Assembly (NCBI GenBank): GCA_027924645.1
Contig: BSBN01000809.1
Location: forward strand, 42,004,001-42,068,000
DNA length: 64,000 bases
Source: Cunninghamia lanceolata
Taxonomy: Eukaryota > Streptophyta > Pinopsida > Cupressales > Cupressaceae
Direction: 5' to 3'
A model generated the notes under the pieces. That model saw only the letters and a program-made list of their open reading frames with translations. It was not told where the DNA came from and searched no databases. Shown here piece by piece: positions 59,089-64,000 of the stretch (its first letter is position 1; every line of letters begins with the position of its first letter). Both the position numbers and the translations under genes were made by a program.

Positions 59089-59824
59089 AAGAGGGCCTCT
59101 ATTGTAAATATCATCTTTTAGTTATTGAAGTGAAACTCTGCCAAATTGAAGAGCATTTTGAGACTTTGTGTTCAAATTGTAAATCAAATTTTCTCAAGTG
59201 AATAAGAAAGCAAGTGATCGTTTAAACTTTGTGTTGAAATAACTTGTGGTGTATTGGAAATTGTTCTTATGTCCTTTTCCTAATATGATCTTATCTATTT
59301 GATCAAATAGTAGTGTGAGTGAGAATAATTTGGGAGATGTTCTAAAGTTGATTGTGGAGACTTTGTGCTACAACAATTATCTTTAGTTTGTGATTTAGTG
59401 TTTTGAAGTGAAAGATATTGGAAAGGCTTTGAACTACTATTATCTTTTGTGATCATTTATTTTGTTGTAGTTTTAGGTGAAGACTTTGCGCTGCACCTCA
59501 TTCTACTGGGTTCACCTCATTCTACTGGGTTCTAAGTTATAAATCAGCAAAAGAAGCAACGATAGACTTTGCGCTCTCGTGGGTTTCTTGGTTATTCAAT
59601 TTGTATCAAGAAAGTGCTCTTTTATTTTGTAAACATCATTTCTGAAAAAAGAGAAATGGATGATAGGGTCTCACCCTTGAATTAGTATTTAGTTTAAAGT
59701 ATTTTGTGATAGTTGATAGGGAACCTCCCCTTGCTGAGAGGAGAGATTTATCTCATTACACTGTGGTCGATATAACCATTTTGCCTTCAGTTAGTTGAAG
59801 ACAAAATATTAACCCAACAAAGGG

Positions 59825-60415
59825 AAACAATAAATAAAGAGAGGAGAAACAAGTGCCTTAGGGACAGTCACATAGGAGGGTGCCCCCAAGTCACCAACCA
59901 CAATGCTATGTCCGTAAAACACAACACACAATAGTAAAAATAAAGGAGAAGCAATATAGAAGAATGGTGATACAAATAGAAGAAGGTCACAACATAGGCG
60001 GTCTCTTGGTATCCTGGACCTTACAAGAGAATCAAGGGTCATCCCAGGAGGCCTAAACAACACATAACACATCATGGGGGAAACACATAACAAGAGATAG
60101 AGGGTTAGAAATACTTACCTGTTTCATCCCAATGTTAAGAGAATACATATATAGGATATCTCTCATATTTTTTTGGTCTTGTTGAAATTGCGTTAACATT
60201 GAGTTTAGGATGATGAGAGGCTTTCTTTTCTTTAAAAGGATTATTTCCAATGCCGTTTAAGTAATGTCTTGAAGCAGATTCTATAGGTACTCGAATCCCT
60301 TGTTGATTTACACCACTTCCCTTACTGACATAGTCACAATTGTTATAAAGGATTTTAAATCCTCAACCATAGAGGGATGTCATTTTCGTAGAAGATGGTG
60401 AAGCCTCATAGGTCT
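59825..60415 (-). pseudogene. Element B interior, G-patch-like part
   Basis: Aligned with A 5,600-6,318. The minus strand reads GVNQQGIRVPIE near 60,300 and a decayed GFKILYNN stretch near 60,350, the end of the protease polyprotein. It is cut at 60,415 by S2. Confidence 0.65.
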
Positions 60416-63029
60416 TGTTGGTTTTTCTTCTGAATCAGCATTAGGGTTTGCCACTTCTAATGCACAGGCAGATTCAGCCAACTGAATACAGGAGGTTGCG
60501 TGAGCTCCTCCCCTTCACTTCTGGTTCTGCCGCACCAAGGGGGGTGTCCCTATTTGATAAAAGTATAACCTTGACTAGCTCAATGACAGAAGGATTTAAC
60601 TTGATAGCAACAGGCAGAATACTCTTATGTATGGACCAAGATTTGTGTAACAAATCACAAGGTTGGCAACATTCTTGGACATGATGTCTGGTTGGGTATG
60701 AGAGCATGCAGGGATCCTAATCCTACTCCTACAACTAACAGGTGGAAGGATGAAATGGTTTGATTTGATTTTTGGATGCAAAGCTGGACATGGTATATAA
60801 CTTCAACACAGAGCTAGATTGGTGCCTATCCAGGGCTTGGAGTCGGTAGACATACACCTGTGAATGATCAGCATGAACAACTAAAACTGGATTTCAGGGG
60901 GATATACATGATATCTGCCTTACAGATATCTCCCAATACAGAGTGTTAAGCTATCTATACTTATGGCATCCCTATTACAGTATACCCTTCCCAATGTTCA
61001 ATCTGAAAACAGTTTAATCTACCCCTTGAGCAGAAGTTAAAAGATCAGACATTCAACACAGGAATTCTATGTTCTAGAATCTCAGACATTCCTTGAATGC
61101 CTGGACTCAGAAGAAAGATACATGCAAAACTGGAGACAGAATCAACATAACACATGCAAACATAGCATTATTCATATAAAATTGACCATGAAATCAATGG
61201 ATTCATGTACAAACGTACAACAGGAGATACATAAACTCGCAATTTTTGCTGCATAGAGCAACCAAAACTAGTTGTATCTTATTACAGAGCCAAAATGTCT
61301 AGTTTTCAACAACCAAAACAATGGTAACACAGTCTGCTTATATCAGCCAGAAAGTGTACCCACAGCAATTAATTACATGGCTTTCAAAAATCCGCCAGAT
61401 ACAGATCACACAGGAAGAATGGCGCTCAGAAGTTATTGCTGCATTAGACAGAAAAGACCTCGAGCCCTGCTCTGCCATCAGGAAGTCTCCACTCAAAAAT
61501 TGGGCAACCTGATCATGCGTACTATTGCCCATATCTCTGCTACAGTCGCCATTAAAGGCCTCAACCACCCGCGGCCTACCTGGAAACTGTCGCTGCGTTC
61601 AAGCAGAAGTTCCCGCCAAAATGCATTTTACTGAAGTTTCAAATGTGCAGGAAGAATAGTCCCACATTGGTGTCACGGAGACTCCTTCAATACCTTAAAA
61701 ACATGGTCGCGAGCATAATAGGTGTCGAGCGCCTTTTGCTGCGCTCGACGCATAAGCCTTCTCCAAAAGCCCATCGCCAAAACCCAAGCCATTGGCACAC
61801 CCCAGAATTCTCCTTCCGACATCAATAGTCTCACCGACCGCTACCTTCGCTTCCCCATTGGCCAGAGATGCATCATCGGGCCAACCATCCAAACCTTCGC
61901 TGATCTCATCAGTTACATCGATGAAGCCACCACAATCCCCTGTCGGCCAGACCAATACCGTCGGCCAAGCAAAAGATCCCTCTGCCGATAGACCACACTC
62001 TCACTGATGCACCAACGAATTATACTCTGCTCCTTCATCGACGAGACCTCCCACTGTCGGCCCACCACAATCCATCCTCGCTGACAACACAAGTCATGCC
62101 GAAGACCATACACAACACTTCCCTTCATCGGCCAGAGATTAGTCTATCGGCCAACCATTTCACCGTTCACCCGACAATACAACCCATGCCGATAGACCCT
62201 GGCTCTTCCCCTTCCGTCGGTGTAACACACACCATCAGAGCATCCAAAAAGCTTCCTGCCGATCTCAAAGGTCACGCCGATGACATCTTCGCCAGCCACA
62301 CACTGCTCCTCCATCGGCCAAACTCCTTACATCGGCGGGCCACAAATTTGCTTCGCCGACAGCCAAACACACGCCAATGGACATCCATCGGCCAGACCAA
62401 AACAATCGGAGCACTCAAGAAATCTTTCACCAATGAGGCCGATCACTCCAATAAGACCAAAAACGTAAAGCGCTGAACTGTTGAACCGTTGAACCACGAA
62501 CTGGTTCAACCCGATGGTTCAACCGAGAAGTTCAATGCCGAATGGAGCACTTCAAAAAGAACATTCGCCGAACACAAACACAAAGCCTCGAACCGTTGAA
62601 CCCCGAACCAAAAGGGTTCAACACTAGGGTTCAACGCGATGGTTCAAACATCACAAATAATACTCCATAGGCAAAAAAGCTTCGAACCATTGAACCTTGA
62701 ACCAAAACAAAAAGGTTCAAGCGGGAGGTTCAACGATGCAATATTTGCACAAGGCAAATGCATAATGCGACCCGTTAGAAGAAAAATGAACCTTGAACCG
62801 CTGAACCATTGAACTTAGAGAAAAAGGGTTCAAGTTCAAACCAAAATGTCAAAGACACAAAAACGAACGCATGCCGATGGAGAAAAGACGAAGACCCCTC
62901 CTTAAGAAATGAGATGCAGATGCTGAAAAACACTGAAGGGGTGCCAAAACTTAGAACCTTTTGGATATTTCAGGATGGTGCCTGCATGAAAATTGCTAAA
63001 TTAACTGACAGTGAATTCAGGCACCAACA
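60416..63029 (+). mobile_element. Solo LTR S2 (2,614 bp)
   Basis: It begins TGTTGGTTTTT and ends GCACCAACA, with GGTCT duplicated at 60,411-60,415 and 63,030-63,034; A is unoccupied at about 6,318. The first kilobase matches S1. The second half (about 61,500-62,830) has more G and C than the surroundings and is packed with RTCGGCCA words and then GGTTCAA/TTGAACC words. No terminal repeat, pol or primer site. The strand is inferred from S1 and is tentative. The open frames at 61,272-62,509 overlap one another on both strands and show no domain. Confidence 0.85.
62470..62840. repeat. Cluster of GGTTCAA / TTGAACC words
   Basis: About fourteen copies of GGTTCAA or its complement in some 370 bp, often paired with CGTTGAACC or CGAACC, in both directions. 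The stretch could fold on itself in several ways. It is not seen in S1. Confidence 0.8.
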
Positions 63030-63034
63030 GGTCT

Positions 63035-64000
63035 CATAATTTGTAGTATAAGTAAAAGTATTATCTTTTTTCACTACCAAGGAGACTTTAGGTATTTCCA
63101 AAGATTGTTTAGATGAGATCGACACAACTTTGGATGTGTCAGAGTTATTAATTTCATATTCCCCATTAAAGGAAGGAGTAAAATCTAATGAACCCCAATC
63201 ATCTCCAAAAAGTGCATTCAATGGTTTAGAGTCTTGCACAACATTATCTGTGGCACGAGACATTAACAGATCATCTCGCAAATTGTTTAAGCTCATGATT
63301 GTAAACTAGTTTTTGCCTTTCAATATGTAAACATCTATCTGGTTCAGGATCAACTTGAATAGTATGAAGTTTATCTTTGAATATAAATTCGATTGAACGA
63401 TGTAGGGTGGAAGGGACTGTCTCCAATGCATGAATCCAAGGTCTACCGAGAATCATGTTGTAAGATAGAGAACAAGGCATGACATGAATCAAGGTAGGAA
63501 CAATCACAGGTCCTACTTGTATGGCTAGAGTTATAGTGCCGATGGATTGTCATCCAACATTATCAAAGCCACGAATGCTAATGCTATCTGGTTTGATTAA
63601 AGATGTGTCTACCTTAATCTTATGTAACAAATCCATACCACAAACATTTAGAGCTGATCCATTATCAATCATAACACACTTTACTAATGTTTTATATTGT
63701 GACAAAGATTATAAGTGGATCATATTGGTTTTGAACTTCAATTAACAGTAATTCATGTGGTTGAAAGAGAATATCCATTTTGTTGCATGCATACAATCCA
63801 ATAGAGCTGCTACATCATTCAACTTAACAACAGGTGGCACAATCACCTTTTGAAAAGCTTCTTGGAACATTCCATGGTATGTAGGTGATGTTTGCATAAA
63901 ATCCCAAAGAGAGATCTTAGTCAGAGTAGCGCAAAGCTGTTCGACAAGATCATATTCTTGACCACTTTTATGAGTAAGACAAGGTGGTGGAGGGAGCATA
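63035..64000 (-). pseudogene. Element B aspartic protease region
   Basis: Aligned with A 6,319-7,290. Read downward from 64,000: SGQEYDLVEQLCATLTKISL and SPTYHGMFQEAFQKVIVPPV (63,742-63,999), a break where the catalytic Asp stretch lies (near 63,670), then YNMILGRPWIHALETVPSTL (63,271-63,507) and NALFGDDWGSLDFTPSF (62,970-63,296). Frameshifts differ from those in A, so the two copies decayed independently. It runs off the window. Confidence 0.82.

Larger units (their letters stand above)
51097..59819 (+). mobile_element. Element C: ORF-bearing large LTR-like element
   Basis: It starts TGTTGTTCTC and ends TAACCCAACA, with AAGGG duplicated at 51,092-51,096 and 59,820-59,824; A shows the site unoccupied at about 5,600. 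Without the nested solo LTR Q it is about 6.07 kb. Layout on the plus strand: 1.75 kb with a phased motif array, a long ORF (52,856-58,889), a TATA box (59,081), and a 730 bp tail. The start does not recur at the end and there is no pol, primer site or polypurine tract, so it fits a single LTR with an ORF inside U3. F has the same plan. GACATGTAAGT (51,813) and TTTTGTTGCAG (52,790) could be the ends of a leader intron. Confidence 0.75.
48695..64000 (-). mobile_element. Element B: second copy of the A family, incomplete
   Basis: The LTR is at 48,695-49,938; the interior continues off the window. Colinear with A: 49,939-51,096 matches 4,065-5,600; 59,825-60,415 matches 5,600-6,318; 63,035-64,000 matches 6,319-7,290. 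The two gaps are filled by element C (AAGGG duplication) and solo LTR S2 (GGTCT duplication). Like A it has protease-region sequence next to the 3' noncoding part, with no reverse transcriptase between them. It lies in M's ORF. Confidence 0.88.

Noticed and set aside
61272..62509. Several overlapping plus- and minus-strand frames in S2
   Set aside because: They overlap on both strands, have no shared domain and follow the TCGGCC word repeats; GC-rich DNA with few stop codons explains them.
62470..62840. Possible tRNA or tRNA-derived repeat because of GGTTCAA
   Set aside because: No cloverleaf, anticodon arm or A-box could be drawn around any copy.
1..64000. Host protein gene, rRNA, CRISPR array or bacterial operon
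   Set aside because: Every coding motif found belongs to a retroelement; no regular spacer array, ribosomal sequence or Shine-Dalgarno-type gene packing is present.

Overview
The window holds no host gene that I can recognise. It is a stack of old, degenerate LTR retrotransposons inserted into one another, most of them coded on the minus strand. The pattern (long diverged LTRs, many stop codons, Ty3/gypsy and Ty1/copia families side by side, solo LTRs, insertion on insertion) fits intergenic DNA of a large plant genome, most probably a conifer or another gymnosperm. The organism is an inference; no marker gene proves it.

Left part (1-14,400). The gag gene of a chromovirus-like gypsy element (P) is split by element A (781-10,470, target duplication CCACC). 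A carries a Tat-type protease region but no reverse transcriptase or integrase. A 2.05 kb solo LTR (S1) sits in A's left LTR. To the right come P's leader and 5' LTR, an unassigned ORF remnant (N, about 11,835-13,030) and a minisatellite at 13,741-14,265.

Middle (14,400-43,900). One Athila/Tat-like gypsy element (E) is spread over nearly 30 kb: integrase at 14.4-15.8 kb, reverse transcriptase at 24-25 kb, protease near 32 kb, gag at 40.9-42.6 kb, primer-binding site at 42,661. Its pieces are separated by copia element D (15,843-23,846), ORF-bearing element F (25,631-~31,487), solo LTR I, which itself contains copia element H (32,722-39,403), and solo LTR J (40,032-40,888). H's left LTR contains a 1.17 kb near-perfect inverted repeat whose arms carry a hammerhead-ribozyme-like core.

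Right part (43,900-64,000). A copia element (K) has its 5' LTR cut by LTR element M. M's coiled-coil ORF is cut by element B, a relative of A that runs off the window. B contains ORF-bearing element C (51,097-59,819), and C's ORF is cut by solo LTR Q. B also contains a second large solo LTR (S2, 60,416-63,029), related to S1.

Most notable: (1) F and C look like roughly 6 kb solo LTRs whose U3 encodes a long protein I do not recognise, followed by a TATA box and a terminal U5-like segment; (2) the giant hairpin with hammerhead-like cores; (3) A and B are colinear, so they belong to a gag-protease-only family rather than being random deletions. All coding regions are broken, and every family or lineage assignment was made by reading, without a database search.
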